Below, piece by piece: positions 1 to 8,621 of a stretch of DNA of 41,539 nt. Numbering within the stretch: position 1 is the first letter of the stretch; every line of letters starts with the position of its first letter. This stretch comes from Gemmatimonadota bacterium (lineage in GTDB: Bacteria; Gemmatimonadota; Gemmatimonadetes; Gemmatimonadales; Gemmatimonadaceae), in the NCBI GenBank assembly GCA_031127085.1, contig JARIEY010000007.1, positions 1-41,539 of the forward strand, given 5' to 3'. Both the position numbers and the translations under genes were made by a program. Under the pieces are notes generated by a model. That model made no database searches and was not told the origin of the DNA. It worked only from the letters and a program-made list of their open reading frames with translations.

Positions 1-153
1 GTGCCCGGGCCCCGTGGCCACGATGGTGCCGCCCTGCACCTGCTGTCCCTCTACCGCCGTCGCCGGCAGGTAGAGCCCCACTTTGGTGCGCTCTTCACCG
101 TCCTCGACGCGCACGAGCACGCGGTCGCCCACCACGATCAACTCCTTCTTCAT
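1..153 (-). CDS. GroES/Cpn10-like co-chaperonin, partial (runs off the left edge)
   Basis: Minus-strand reading gives MKKELIVVGDRVLVRVEDGEERTKVGLYLPATAVEGQQVQGGTIVATGPG, which fits a chaperonin-10 fold signature (GDRVLVR...G.lylP......GTVVA.GPG). ATG complement at 151-153. Confidence 0.75.
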   Translation of the reverse strand, partial: MKKELIVVGDRVLVRVEDGEERTKVGLYLPATAVEGQQVQGGTIVATGPGH

Positions 154-157
154 CGCA

Positions 158-1561
158 CTACCTCACGAGCCAGAGCGTCTTCTGCTGGCCGCGCGCCCAG
201 CGCGGCGTGCCATCCGTGCCAATCACCATGTCTTCCTCGAGCGCCATCCGCACCGGCTGTCTCTTCCACTCCGGGACGGGCGTCGTGGCCTGCAGCTCAA
301 TGGAATACCACATATTCGCGATCACCTTCGCATCGCCGCGCCCGGGAACGCCGTTCTGATAGTCCCACAGCCCAACCAGCGGCCCCGCCCCGTGCCCGTG
401 CATTCCGATGGGATGCGAATAGATAGTGCCGTTCACGCCTTCGCTGTTCATCTGCTTCAGCGCCGTCGCAAGAATCTCGTTCCCCGACCGGCCGGGACGA
501 ATCTCCTTCATCGCGATGTCCTGCAGCGCGTTGGCGTTGGCCAGCGCCTGACGCAGTCCGGCGGGCGCCTTCGTTTCGCCGGGCTTGAGGACGTAGGCCA
601 TATGCTGGGTGTCGGAGTTGAGCCCGAGCGCCGTGATCCCCACGTCGCAGTGCAGCACGTCGCCGCGCTGAATGATGGCGTCCTCCGGCAGTTCCTCCAC
701 GCCGGCGCGCTGCACTTCAATGCTCGGCTGGAACCAGGTGCCCAACCCGAGGTCGTTTACGCGCTGGCGCCACCACCACACCAGATCGCTCGCCCGCGTC
801 TTCCCCGGCGTGATGACTTTGGCGGAGTACATCTCGCCCACGAGTTCCCACACCAACTGCTGCAACTGCCCGTAGAACGCTTCCTCATCGGCCACACGCG
901 ACGCGATGAACTGCAGCGGCAGCTCCTCGGCGGGCTTGAGCCGGGCATTCCACCGATCACCAAGCGCCTCGGTCATTCCGAGGTACTCGCCGTGCGTCAG
1001 GCCATCGGAGAAGGCGAACGTCCGCGAATAGTTGATGCCGATGACGCGCGGATTCCGTTCCTCGACGATGCGCTTGAGCAGCGTCCACTGCTCGTCGCCC
1101 CAAAGTTCCGCCTGTCGGCCGCCCACCGCCGCCTCCACCGGCAGCGTGGAGCGCCGCGCCTCCCACACCCCGCCCTGCGACGAGCCGCCGAGCGCGATGC
1201 GCTCCAGGCAGGAGCCATCGCCCGGATCGGTGCGGCCGCTGGCCGAGCACCGGTCGAAGACCACGTAGATGGTGCGGCGCCGCGCCGAGAACGTCGTCGG
1301 CGAGACCATCGAGGAGAAGACCGGATCCTCGGCGTATTCACGCATCGGCACGATCCACATATCAAAGCCGTTCGCGCGCATGAGCGCCGGAAGCACCGTC
1401 TGCATTCGCGTCTCGAGCCAGCGCTGCTGGCGCGCCGCCTGCTCCCGCAGGGTGCCAAAGGGGCGCGCCCGGTCGGCGAGGCGCGCCGGCCGCTGCGCGG
1501 CGAGCGGAAGGGCTGCCGCAAGGACGGCGATGAGGAAAGACGCACGCGCGACACGTGTCAT
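158..1561 (-). CDS. M24 family metallopeptidase (Xaa-Pro aminopeptidase-like), secreted
   Basis: 467 aa ORF with signal peptide (FLIAVLAAALPLAAQ) and M24-like blocks HCDVGI, HPIGMHGHG, SIELQ. Confidence 0.85.
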   Translation of the reverse strand: MTRVARASFLIAVLAAALPLAAQRPARLADRARPFGTLREQAARQQRWLETRMQTVLPALMRANGFDMWIVPMREYAEDPVFSSMVSPTTFSARRRTIYVVFDRCSASGRTDPGDGSCLERIALGGSSQGGVWEARRSTLPVEAAVGGRQAELWGDEQWTLLKRIVEERNPRVIGINYSRTFAFSDGLTHGEYLGMTEALGDRWNARLKPAEELPLQFIASRVADEEAFYGQLQQLVWELVGEMYSAKVITPGKTRASDLVWWWRQRVNDLGLGTWFQPSIEVQRAGVEELPEDAIIQRGDVLHCDVGITALGLNSDTQHMAYVLKPGETKAPAGLRQALANANALQDIAMKEIRPGRSGNEILATALKQMNSEGVNGTIYSHPIGMHGHGAGPLVGLWDYQNGVPGRGDAKVIANMWYSIELQATTPVPEWKRQPVRMALEEDMVIGTDGTPRWARGQQKTLWLVR

Positions 1562-1583
1562 GGATACCCGCCCGTAAGGAGAG

Positions 1584-2150
1584 CTACGAAGCCGGCGGCG
1601 CCGGCGGTTCGTCGATAACGGCGCGGCGAGCCTCCGAGACCCGCTGCGCCGTGGAGGTGCGATTCTCGCGAGACAGCAGCAAGCGGCGCACGATCGTGAC
1701 CACCACCGCCAGGAGCGCGGTGAAGGGGAGGATGAGCAGCATCCGCCACAGCAGCACCTGCGCCGCGCTCGGCAGCCAGTCGCTCAGTTCGGCCACGCCG
1801 CTGCCGATCTTTTCGAGTCCCAGCGCCGTAAGCGCCAGCGACATCATGATCTCGGTGCCTGCCTCGAGCGCGGCAAACGTCGGCGCCCGCCACCACCAGT
1901 GCCGCACGGTGTAGTTGGCGAGATGCGCCGTGAGCATCACCAGCAAGAAGACGGCGAACAAAACCAGTGTGGCGCCAACCCAGACCCCGCTTTCCGGCGA
2001 GCCGTGCGACAGCACGTACGCCCGATACAACCGAAGCACGACGCCCGTGACGAGCGCCATCTCCGGCAGCGAGTTGGAGAACCGCCGGATGACCGTCGGA
2101 TCCTCGACGGCCTCCCAGGCGATGGTCTTGCGGGGAAAGAAGTCAGCCAC
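1584..2150 (-). CDS. hypothetical multi-pass membrane protein
   Basis: 188 aa ORF with several hydrophobic segments (VWVGATLVLFAVFLLVML, LLWRMLLILPFTALLAVVV); sits just upstream of the M24 gene on the same strand. GTG start. Confidence 0.65.
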   Translation of the reverse strand: MADFFPRKTIAWEAVEDPTVIRRFSNSLPEMALVTGVVLRLYRAYVLSHGSPESGVWVGATLVLFAVFLLVMLTAHLANYTVRHWWWRAPTFAALEAGTEIMMSLALTALGLEKIGSGVAELSDWLPSAAQVLLWRMLLILPFTALLAVVVTIVRRLLLSRENRTSTAQRVSEARRAVIDEPPAPPAS

Positions 2151-2228
2151 GCGTGGAAGATACCACCGAACTCCCGTTACCGATAACCGCGCAGTCGCAC
2201 GCGGCAGGGGCCGTAGCTACGGTGTCGA

Positions 2229-3281
2229 TCACGGCTTCGCGAACTGGCTCCCCAGCCACGTGAGACTCTCGCTCACGTGGGTGCGCCAGTAGGGCCAGTC
2301 GTGCGCGCCGGCAAACTCATCGTAGACGAGCGCCACTCCGCGCGACTGCACGGCATCGCGAAAGGCGCGGTTGCCGGCGAGGAATGGATCGGCCGTCCCG
2401 CAATCCGCCTTCAGCGCGGGCAACACGGCGCCGCGCGCGCGGGCGCGGTCGAGCAGCCGCGCGGGATCGCGCGCATACCAGGCCGCCGTGTCCTTGCCGA
2501 AGACAGAGCGCATGCTCTGGCCCACGGCGCCCTTCCAGATGCGCGCCCACGACGAATCCACCGACTCCCGCGGGCGCTGCAGCACGCCCCCGGGGGCCCA
2601 CTCGAGCGGCCAAAGGACGCCGGAGTGCGACGCCGCCGCGCCGAAGAGCTCGGGGAACTGCAGCGCCAGCAACAGCGCCCCGTATCCCCCCATACTGAGC
2701 CCGGCCACTCCGCGATGCGCTCGATCGGCCCGCGTGCGATAGGTCCGGTCGACCCACCGCACCAGATCGTACGCCACATAGTCGTCGTAATGCGGCCACG
2801 GAACGCAGAAGGTGCTGGCCTCGCCCACGTAGGCCGGGAGGGTCCGCACGCAGGCCGGAACATCGGGCAGCGAACTCGAGGTCATCCACCAGGCGTCGTC
2901 GCCGTCGGGCATCACGACAATCATCTCGCGTCCGCCGCGTGCAACCAGCGAATCCATCGCCGCGTCGAGATGCCCCGCCTTCACCCAGTTGGTCTCGTTG
3001 CCGCTCCACCCGTGCAGGTAGTACGCCACCGGATACCGCTCCGCGCCCGCGTCATACGACGGGGGCAGATACACGGTCGCCTTCTTGTACGTGCCCAACG
3101 CAAAGGACCAGAGCGAGTCGGTGATCACCCGCCCTGCGCGGCGCGTCTGCGCATCGGCGACGGCGGGAGCAGCGACCAGTGCAGCCCAGACGACCGCACG
3201 CAACACGGAACGCCCGGCACGAAACGCCCGCCGCGCCGAGGCGTTGCCATCACCCCGCGCACGGAGGCCCGCACCCCTCAC
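2229..3281 (-). CDS. secreted esterase (alpha/beta hydrolase, esterase D/S-formylglutathione-hydrolase-like)
   Basis: LPPSYDAGAERYPVAYYLHGWSGNE..., nucleophile elbow GLSMGGYGAL, D and H in the C-terminal part. GTG start overlaps the upstream RidA stop (GTGA); start is a proposal, the ORF is open further upstream. Confidence 0.85.
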   Translation of the reverse strand: MRGAGLRARGDGNASARRAFRAGRSVLRAVVWAALVAAPAVADAQTRRAGRVITDSLWSFALGTYKKATVYLPPSYDAGAERYPVAYYLHGWSGNETNWVKAGHLDAAMDSLVARGGREMIVVMPDGDDAWWMTSSSLPDVPACVRTLPAYVGEASTFCVPWPHYDDYVAYDLVRWVDRTYRTRADRAHRGVAGLSMGGYGALLLALQFPELFGAAASHSGVLWPLEWAPGGVLQRPRESVDSSWARIWKGAVGQSMRSVFGKDTAAWYARDPARLLDRARARGAVLPALKADCGTADPFLAGNRAFRDAVQSRGVALVYDEFAGAHDWPYWRTHVSESLTWLGSQFAKP

Positions 3282-3751
3282 TTGGCCGCCGCGATGCACT
3301 CGATCTCCACCCGCGCGTTCAGCGCGAGCCCGTTGACGCCGAGCGCCGAGCGCGCCGGAAAGTTGGGGGCGGTGAAGTAGGTCCGGTACACGGCGTTCAT
3401 CGCGTCCCATTCCTTCATATCCGCCATGAAGACGGTGCACTTGACCACGCGATCCATCGACAATCCCGCCGCACCCAGCACCTGCTTGACGTTCTCCAGC
3501 GTCTGCTTCGTCTCGGCGGCAATCCCGCCGCTCACCACCGCTCCGCTCGCCGTGACGTCGGTCCCGATCTGCCCCGCGAGATAGATCAGGTTGCCCACCC
3601 GAACGGCGGGCGAGAACGGCCGCGTGGGCGCGCCAAAGGGATGCAGGAACGCCACGTCACTCGCCGGTGCCGCGGACGACCGGGTGACAGTGGCGTGGCA
3701 GGCGCCGAGGGCGCTCGATGCCACGAGAATGGCGAGGCGGAGCATGCGCAT
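3278..3751 (-). CDS. RidA/YjgF family protein with N-terminal lipoprotein signal
   Basis: Core ...GNLIYLAGQIGTD...G.IAAETKQTLENVKQVLGAAGLSMDRVVKCTVFMADMKEW..N.VYRTYF....PARSALGVNGLALNARVEIECIA is typical RidA; N-term MRMLRLAILVASSALGAC has a lipobox. Confidence 0.88.
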   Translation of the reverse strand: MRMLRLAILVASSALGACHATVTRSSAAPASDVAFLHPFGAPTRPFSPAVRVGNLIYLAGQIGTDVTASGAVVSGGIAAETKQTLENVKQVLGAAGLSMDRVVKCTVFMADMKEWDAMNAVYRTYFTAPNFPARSALGVNGLALNARVEIECIAAAK

Positions 3752-3827
3752 GGTTCGCACCGAAAAAGGGTCCCCAAAGAGTGCCAGCGCACCGCGCGTC
3801 GGCGCAACCGCCCGGCGCGCCTTCTCG

Positions 3828-6161
3828 CTACGGCCGCTGCGGCCCCGGCGTGAGCACCAGCGTGTGTCGCGTTGCCGCCTCCACCGCTTTGCGGCTGAAG
3901 ACGAGCGGGAAGTACTTGTCGTCGCCCCAGAGCGGCAGCAGGTCGCCGTAGTGCGGGCTGCCGGGCTGTCCGCTCTGACCCGGGGTGCTGGTCGCCACCG
4001 AGCGGTCCCAGTCGGCGAGGTCGATGATTTCACGGTACGATGCACCGGCCGTCTGCCGATCGCCCGCGCCGCCGGCGGCGTTCACGGTATTGGCGTCACC
4101 CGCGCGAGAGACGGCCGGCAAATCGAATGCCCGTGAGACTGGGTGTGGGAAGCTCGCCGTGTGGCGGAGGCCCCAGCGCCAGCCGGTCGAGTCGGCGCCG
4201 TACCTTTTGATGACGGCACGCTCGGCGTCGTCGAGCGCCGCGAGCAGCAGCGTATCGCGTGACGCACTCGGACTGTCGCCGAAGGCCGCGTCGGGCCGTT
4301 GCACGGCGGCGATGAGCGCCGGCAGGCTCCACCGCGAGCCAATCGTCGACCGCAACGCCGCGGGAATGCGCGGCGCAAACACGCGGTCGCCCAGCGCATC
4401 CACCCACGCGTGGAACCACACCACCTGCTCGGCATCGCGCGACAACCGCCGGTCCCATTGCACCAAGCGCTGCACCGATGGCCGCGCAGACGCTCCCAGC
4501 CGCGCCGCCGCGTCCTGCAACAGCGGCAGCAACTGCGCGGCCGGCATCGAGTAGTCGTCGTGCTGCAACGTCTGGAAGCGCTCCACCGTCAGCCCGTTCT
4601 CCCGCGCGAGCACCTCGCGAAGCCGGTTACCACGGAATGGCGCCGAAAACTCGTAGTTGAGCGGTTTGGTATAGCCCGACGGGAGGATGTTGTCATTCGC
4701 CGTGGCGATGAACCCGCTTGGCGGGTTGTACGCCATCGGCAGCGAGTCGAACGGCAGGAACCCCGACCACTCGTACGCACCGGTGCCGGGCACCGGCAGC
4801 GTGCCCGTCCAGTGGCGCACGGGCATCAAACCCGCCGCCACCCACCCGATGTTTCCGTCCACATCGGCGTAGACCAGGTTTTCGGTGGGAAGCTTGAAGC
4901 GCGCGGCCGCGCGCTTGAACGACACCCAGTCCTGCGCGCGATCGAGCGACAGCGATGCCGCGTAGCCCGCCGTCCCGGGTTCCGCGCCCACGAACTTCAG
5001 CGCAAACGCGCGGTGCCGAACGGTATCCTCGCCGACAATCGGCCCGTGCTCGGAGAACTCCGTCACGAGCACGCGCGGGGCGGCGCCCTTCACGCGCACC
5101 GTATCGATCTCACGCCGCAGCGGCTTCCAGCGCCCGTTGTTGAGGTAGCAGCGCCCGCTCCCCGCCGGGCAGGGCCCCACGGTCTCGACATAGAGATCCT
5201 GCTGGTCCATCCCGACGATCGTGATGCCAAAGGCCACGCGATCGTTGTGCCCGATCGCCACGCCGGGCAACCCGGGCTCGCCAGACCCAATCACGTTCCA
5301 GCCAGGCCCCACCAGGTGCGTCAGGTAGCGGAGCGACGGATTCTGGATGGCGCGGTGCGGATCGTTGGCGAGGATCGGCTTGCCAGTCGCCGTCTTGGCG
5401 CCGCTCACTACCCAGTTGTTCGATCCCTGCACGGCCGTGTAGGTGATGGGTCCCGCCGTCTCGATCATTGCCGCCACTGCGCGCTCGTCGATGCCGGCGT
5501 AGTCGAAGCCAGGCACCGGATCGAGCGCGTGCTCCGGGTCGAGCGGCCACAGCTGCTCTGTCAGCGTCTTCCCCAGCAGGGCAAGGCGTCGCGCGCGCGT
5601 CACCTCGGCGGTCGCGTTGCGCGCCATCGAGAAGGCCGCCAGCCGCTGCAGCGGCACATCCGGGGTCCACGGCGTGGGCGTGATGCCGAGCAGCGAGAAT
5701 TCGATCGGTAGCGCGCCGCGGCGGGTGACGTCGGCGATGGAGGCGTTCACCCCCTGCACGAACGCTTCCATAATGGCGCGGCCGTCCGGCGCGTAGCTCG
5801 CGTACTCGGCGCGCCAGTCGCCACGGAACCGCAGCGCCCGCGCGATGCGATCGCGCTCGACGTAGGCCGGCCCCAGCGCCTCGGCCAGTCGTCCCTCACC
5901 CGCACGGCGCCACATCTCCATCTGCCAGAGCCGATCCTGCGCTGCCACAAATCCCTGCGCAAAGAACAGGTCGTGTTGCGTGCGCGCGTAGATGTGCGGC
6001 ACACCCCACTGATCGCGGCGCACCTCCACCGCACTGTCGAGCCCCGCGACGACAACCGTGCCGTCAAGCACCGCCAGCCGCGTCCGCGCCGAATCAAGGA
6101 GCGCCGACGGCGCCTGCGCCGCCAGCGGAGCGGCGACGAGGAGGAAGAGCCAGATCTTCAT
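3828..6161 (-). CDS. penicillin acylase family protein (Ntn hydrolase), secreted
   Basis: MKIWLFLLVAAPLAAQ signal; VRRDQWGVPHIYA, ..FAQGFVAAQDRLWQMEMWRR.GEGRLAEALG; Ntn Ser context VQGSNNWVVSG; ANDPH. Confidence 0.93.
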   Translation of the reverse strand: MKIWLFLLVAAPLAAQAPSALLDSARTRLAVLDGTVVVAGLDSAVEVRRDQWGVPHIYARTQHDLFFAQGFVAAQDRLWQMEMWRRAGEGRLAEALGPAYVERDRIARALRFRGDWRAEYASYAPDGRAIMEAFVQGVNASIADVTRRGALPIEFSLLGITPTPWTPDVPLQRLAAFSMARNATAEVTRARRLALLGKTLTEQLWPLDPEHALDPVPGFDYAGIDERAVAAMIETAGPITYTAVQGSNNWVVSGAKTATGKPILANDPHRAIQNPSLRYLTHLVGPGWNVIGSGEPGLPGVAIGHNDRVAFGITIVGMDQQDLYVETVGPCPAGSGRCYLNNGRWKPLRREIDTVRVKGAAPRVLVTEFSEHGPIVGEDTVRHRAFALKFVGAEPGTAGYAASLSLDRAQDWVSFKRAAARFKLPTENLVYADVDGNIGWVAAGLMPVRHWTGTLPVPGTGAYEWSGFLPFDSLPMAYNPPSGFIATANDNILPSGYTKPLNYEFSAPFRGNRLREVLARENGLTVERFQTLQHDDYSMPAAQLLPLLQDAAARLGASARPSVQRLVQWDRRLSRDAEQVVWFHAWVDALGDRVFAPRIPAALRSTIGSRWSLPALIAAVQRPDAAFGDSPSASRDTLLLAALDDAERAVIKRYGADSTGWRWGLRHTASFPHPVSRAFDLPAVSRAGDANTVNAAGGAGDRQTAGASYREIIDLADWDRSVATSTPGQSGQPGSPHYGDLLPLWGDDKYFPLVFSRKAVEAATRHTLVLTPGPQRP

Positions 6162-6179
6162 AAGACCCCGTGTCAACCA

Positions 6180-6227
6180 ACACCCCTGCCCCCTTCCCCT
6201 TCCCACACCCTGCTCCCTTCCCCTTCC
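6180..6227. repeat. two copies of dispersed 24-bp repeat CACACCCTGCTCCCTTCCCCTTCC
   Basis: 6204-6227 is an exact unit; 6180-6203 is a degenerate unit. Same unit at 9480 and 19717-19812. Confidence 0.85.
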
Positions 6228-6237
6228 CACGAAGGCT

Positions 6238-7032
6238 TTATCGGATGATATGCCCAATCCGCCCCCACCGAATATCGGTGAGGAACGAAAGCGCGCGGTC
6301 CGATTCGTCGCTCGGAACGAAGGTATAGTAGATGAAGATCGGACGACCACGGACGTTGTCGCGCGGGACGAATCCCCAATAGCGCGAGTCCTTGGAGTTG
6401 TAGCGGTTGTCGCCCATCATGAAGAAGTGGCCGGCGGGTACGATGAACGGCCCCCAGTCGTCGTGCGTAGGCTGAGCCGGCGCGGCGCCGAAACGCGACT
6501 GCGCGAGCCCCACCTTCTTCTGCCAGTCGAAGAGCGGATGGATCTCGTTGGGGTCGCCTTTGGGGTTGTTCTCGGCGCCGTACCCCTGCCGCTGCGGCAC
6601 GCCGTTGATGTGCAACAGCGCGGCACGCATGTAGATGGTGTCACCCGGCATGCCGACGAGCCGCTTGACCAGCGTGGGCGTCGGATCGTTGCCGATCTCC
6701 GCCTCGTCCGGCTGATAGGGCGACTTGAAGACCACCACATCGCCGCGCTTCGGTTCGGCATAGCCCGGCAGGTTGGTCGACGTGAACGGGATGTTGGGCC
6801 CGTACACCAGTTTGTTGACGAACAGCCAGTCGCCGATGAGCAGCGTCGGGATCATCGACCCGGACGGAATGCGATACGCCTCAAGAAAGAAGGCGCGGAG
6901 CACCAGAAAGATCGCCAGCGTTCCCGCGATCGACTTGAAATTTTCCCAGACGCGGCGGGCGATGGGCTGCCCCCCGCCGCTACGGGCGGCGGCAACGGCA
7001 CTCTTGGGTTTGTCGGCTTTCTTCTTGGCCAC
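6238..7032 (-). CDS. lepB: signal peptidase I
   Basis: YRIPSGSMIPTLLIGDWLFVNK (Ser), LVKRLVGMPGDTI (Lys), MMGDNRYNSKDSRYWGFVP. Proposed GTG start at 7032 (VAKKKADKP...); ORF also open to 7092. Confidence 0.92.
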   Translation of the reverse strand: MAKKKADKPKSAVAAARSGGGQPIARRVWENFKSIAGTLAIFLVLRAFFLEAYRIPSGSMIPTLLIGDWLFVNKLVYGPNIPFTSTNLPGYAEPKRGDVVVFKSPYQPDEAEIGNDPTPTLVKRLVGMPGDTIYMRAALLHINGVPQRQGYGAENNPKGDPNEIHPLFDWQKKVGLAQSRFGAAPAQPTHDDWGPFIVPAGHFFMMGDNRYNSKDSRYWGFVPRDNVRGRPIFIYYTFVPSDESDRALSFLTDIRWGRIGHIIR

Positions 7033-7070
7033 GGTTGCGGAGCTGGGGAAGAGGAGGAATACCCCAAAGA

Positions 7071-7101
7071 TAACAAAACGGGGCGCCCTCACGGGCGCCC
7101 C
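7071..7101 (-). terminator. Rho-independent terminator for the SWIB gene
   Basis: Perfect 9-bp stem GGGGCGCCC(TCAC)GGGCGCCCC (7080-7101) followed on the minus strand by GTTTTGTTATC, just after the stop of the 7123-7464 CDS. Confidence 0.8.
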
Positions 7102-7122
7102 ATCCGTTGCTGACAGCGTGCC

Positions 7123-7464
7123 TTACTTGGCGTGCTTGAAGATGTACTTCGTCATCTCGAACATCGTGACGTTGGCCTTGCCACCGAACAGCGCCTTAAG
7201 CTTGTCGTCGGCGTTGATCTGGCGCTTGTTCTTCTTGTCCTGGAGCGCGTTCTTCTTGATGTACGCCCACGTCTTCTTCATGATCTCGGTGCGCGGCTGC
7301 GGCTTGTCGCCGACGACGGCGGCGAGGATCGCATCGGGCTGAACGGGCTTCATGAACGCAGCGTTCGGCTTGCGGGCCGTCTTCTTCTTCGCGGCCTTCT
7401 TGGCGGGGGCCTTCTTCGCGACCTTCTTCGCCGGCTTCTTCGCAGCCTTCTTCTTGGCAGCCAT
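7123..7464 (-). CDS. SWIB/MDM2-domain protein with Lys/Ala-rich histone H1-like N-terminal tail
   Basis: MAAKKKAAKKPAKKVAKKAPAKKAAKKKTARKP + SWIB-like core FMKPVQPDAILAAVVGDKPQPRTEIMKKTWAYIKKNALQDKKNKRQINADDKLKALFG...MFEMTKYIFKH. Confidence 0.9.
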   Translation of the reverse strand: MAAKKKAAKKPAKKVAKKAPAKKAAKKKTARKPNAAFMKPVQPDAILAAVVGDKPQPRTEIMKKTWAYIKKNALQDKKNKRQINADDKLKALFGGKANVTMFEMTKYIFKHAK

Positions 7465-7566
7465 TCTCGTATCTCCTGGATAGGATGTTCGCGGTCGGCG
7501 CTCTCCCGGTAGAACACGCGCCCCGACGTCTCGAAAGTAAATTGTTTCCCTCTGAGCGCAATAGCG

Positions 7567-7710
7567 TTTCCCTCTGAAAATCGACGAATTTTCAGGCCGA
7601 CCCCCCGGTTTCCAGAGGGAAAACGCCAAAACGGCGCCGCCAACGACCGTCCCGCGGCGAAAAAAGCGGACTCTCACACCCCGCTTTGGCCTTCGATTTT
7701 CAGAGGGAAA
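7567..7710. repeat. 144-bp element bounded by perfect 18-bp inverted repeats, flanked by AGCG on both sides (MITE-like candidate)
   Basis: Left end TTTCCCTCTGAAAATCGA (7567-7584), right end TCGATTTTCAGAGGGAAA (7693-7710); flanks AGCG 7563-7566 and AGCG 7711-7714. Confidence 0.55.
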
Positions 7711-7718
7711 AGCGTCCG

Positions 7719-8621
7719 CTACACGCCGTCCGTGCCGCTCCACACCCGCAGGAGCGTCATCATCCGGAGGTCCGCCGAGTCGGCGCCGGCGTCGTCCTCC
7801 TCCACTTCGGCGTAATCGTGCGGCGTCTCGAGAATACAGGGCACCGCCGCCGATCGCGGGTCGGCGAGCAGCCACTGGAACGCCGAGGGACCGATCGCCC
7901 CCTCCCCGAGCAGCGCGTGCCGATCCTTGTTCGACCCGAGAGGGTGCTGACTGTCGTTCAGGTGAAAGAACGCGGGCGGCTCGCCGATCACCTGCTCAAA
8001 CCGGTCGAGCACGGCGCGGAGCGAGACCTCGCTTGAGGCAATGTCGTGGCCGGCGGCAAATAGATGGCAGGTGTCGAGCCCGTACCCCGTGCGGTGGCGC
8101 AGCGCGGCGGGCACCTGCGCCAGCATCAGCGCAATCTCCTCGGGCGTCCGCCCCATCGTCTTCCCCGCCCCGGCGGTGTTCTCCACGAGCACGCGCGCCG
8201 TCCCCGGCACCGTCTCCACGGCGTGGCGAATCGTCTCGCCCACCTGAATCGCCGCGCGCTCGGGATCGCCCGTCCCCGCCGAGCCGGGGTGGAAGCAACA
8301 GCCCAGCGCGCCCAACGCCTGCGTCCGCTCGAGCTCCTTGGTCAGGCCAGCGCGCGCCCGCACCGCCTTCTCTTCCTCCGGAGAGGCGGTATTCAGCACG
8401 TAGGCGGCGTGCACCAGCACGTCGCCCGGGTTGATCCCCCCCTCGGCGAGCGCGGCGTGGAACTTCGCCGCCTTGTCCGCCTTCATCCCCGCCTTGTCAC
8501 CGTAATACGTCGGCGGCGCGGTGAAGAGCTGCAGCGTCGTCATCCCGGCGGAGACCGCGCGCGATGCCGCCATGGCGATGCCGCCCGCGTCGCTCGGATG
8601 CGACCCGAAAAGCCGCCTCAC
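7719..8621 (-). CDS. nfo: deoxyribonuclease IV (endonuclease IV, AP endonuclease 2 family)
   Basis: QLFTAPPTYY..., VLVHAAYVLN, FHPGS, VENTAGAG, GYGLDTCHLFAAGHD, FHLNDSQHPLGSNKDRHALLGEGAIG, ILETPHD. Confidence 0.93.
   Translation of the reverse strand: MRRLFGSHPSDAGGIAMAASRAVSAGMTTLQLFTAPPTYYGDKAGMKADKAAKFHAALAEGGINPGDVLVHAAYVLNTASPEEEKAVRARAGLTKELERTQALGALGCCFHPGSAGTGDPERAAIQVGETIRHAVETVPGTARVLVENTAGAGKTMGRTPEEIALMLAQVPAALRHRTGYGLDTCHLFAAGHDIASSEVSLRAVLDRFEQVIGEPPAFFHLNDSQHPLGSNKDRHALLGEGAIGPSAFQWLLADPRSAAVPCILETPHDYAEVEEDDAGADSADLRMMTLLRVWSGTDGV

Noticed and set aside
83-1618. 511-aa plus-strand ORF opposite the M24 peptidase
   Set aside because: Arg/Pro/His-rich shadow ORF typical of high-GC DNA; the minus strand has a clear family match.
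7378-7464. CTTCTTCGC-type DNA repeat
   Set aside because: Explained by codons of the Lys/Ala-rich tail of the SWIB protein.
7123-7875. 250-aa version of the SWIB ORF
   Set aside because: Extra N-terminus runs through the repeat/TIR region with no domain; ATG 7464 next to the Lys-rich tail is the natural start.
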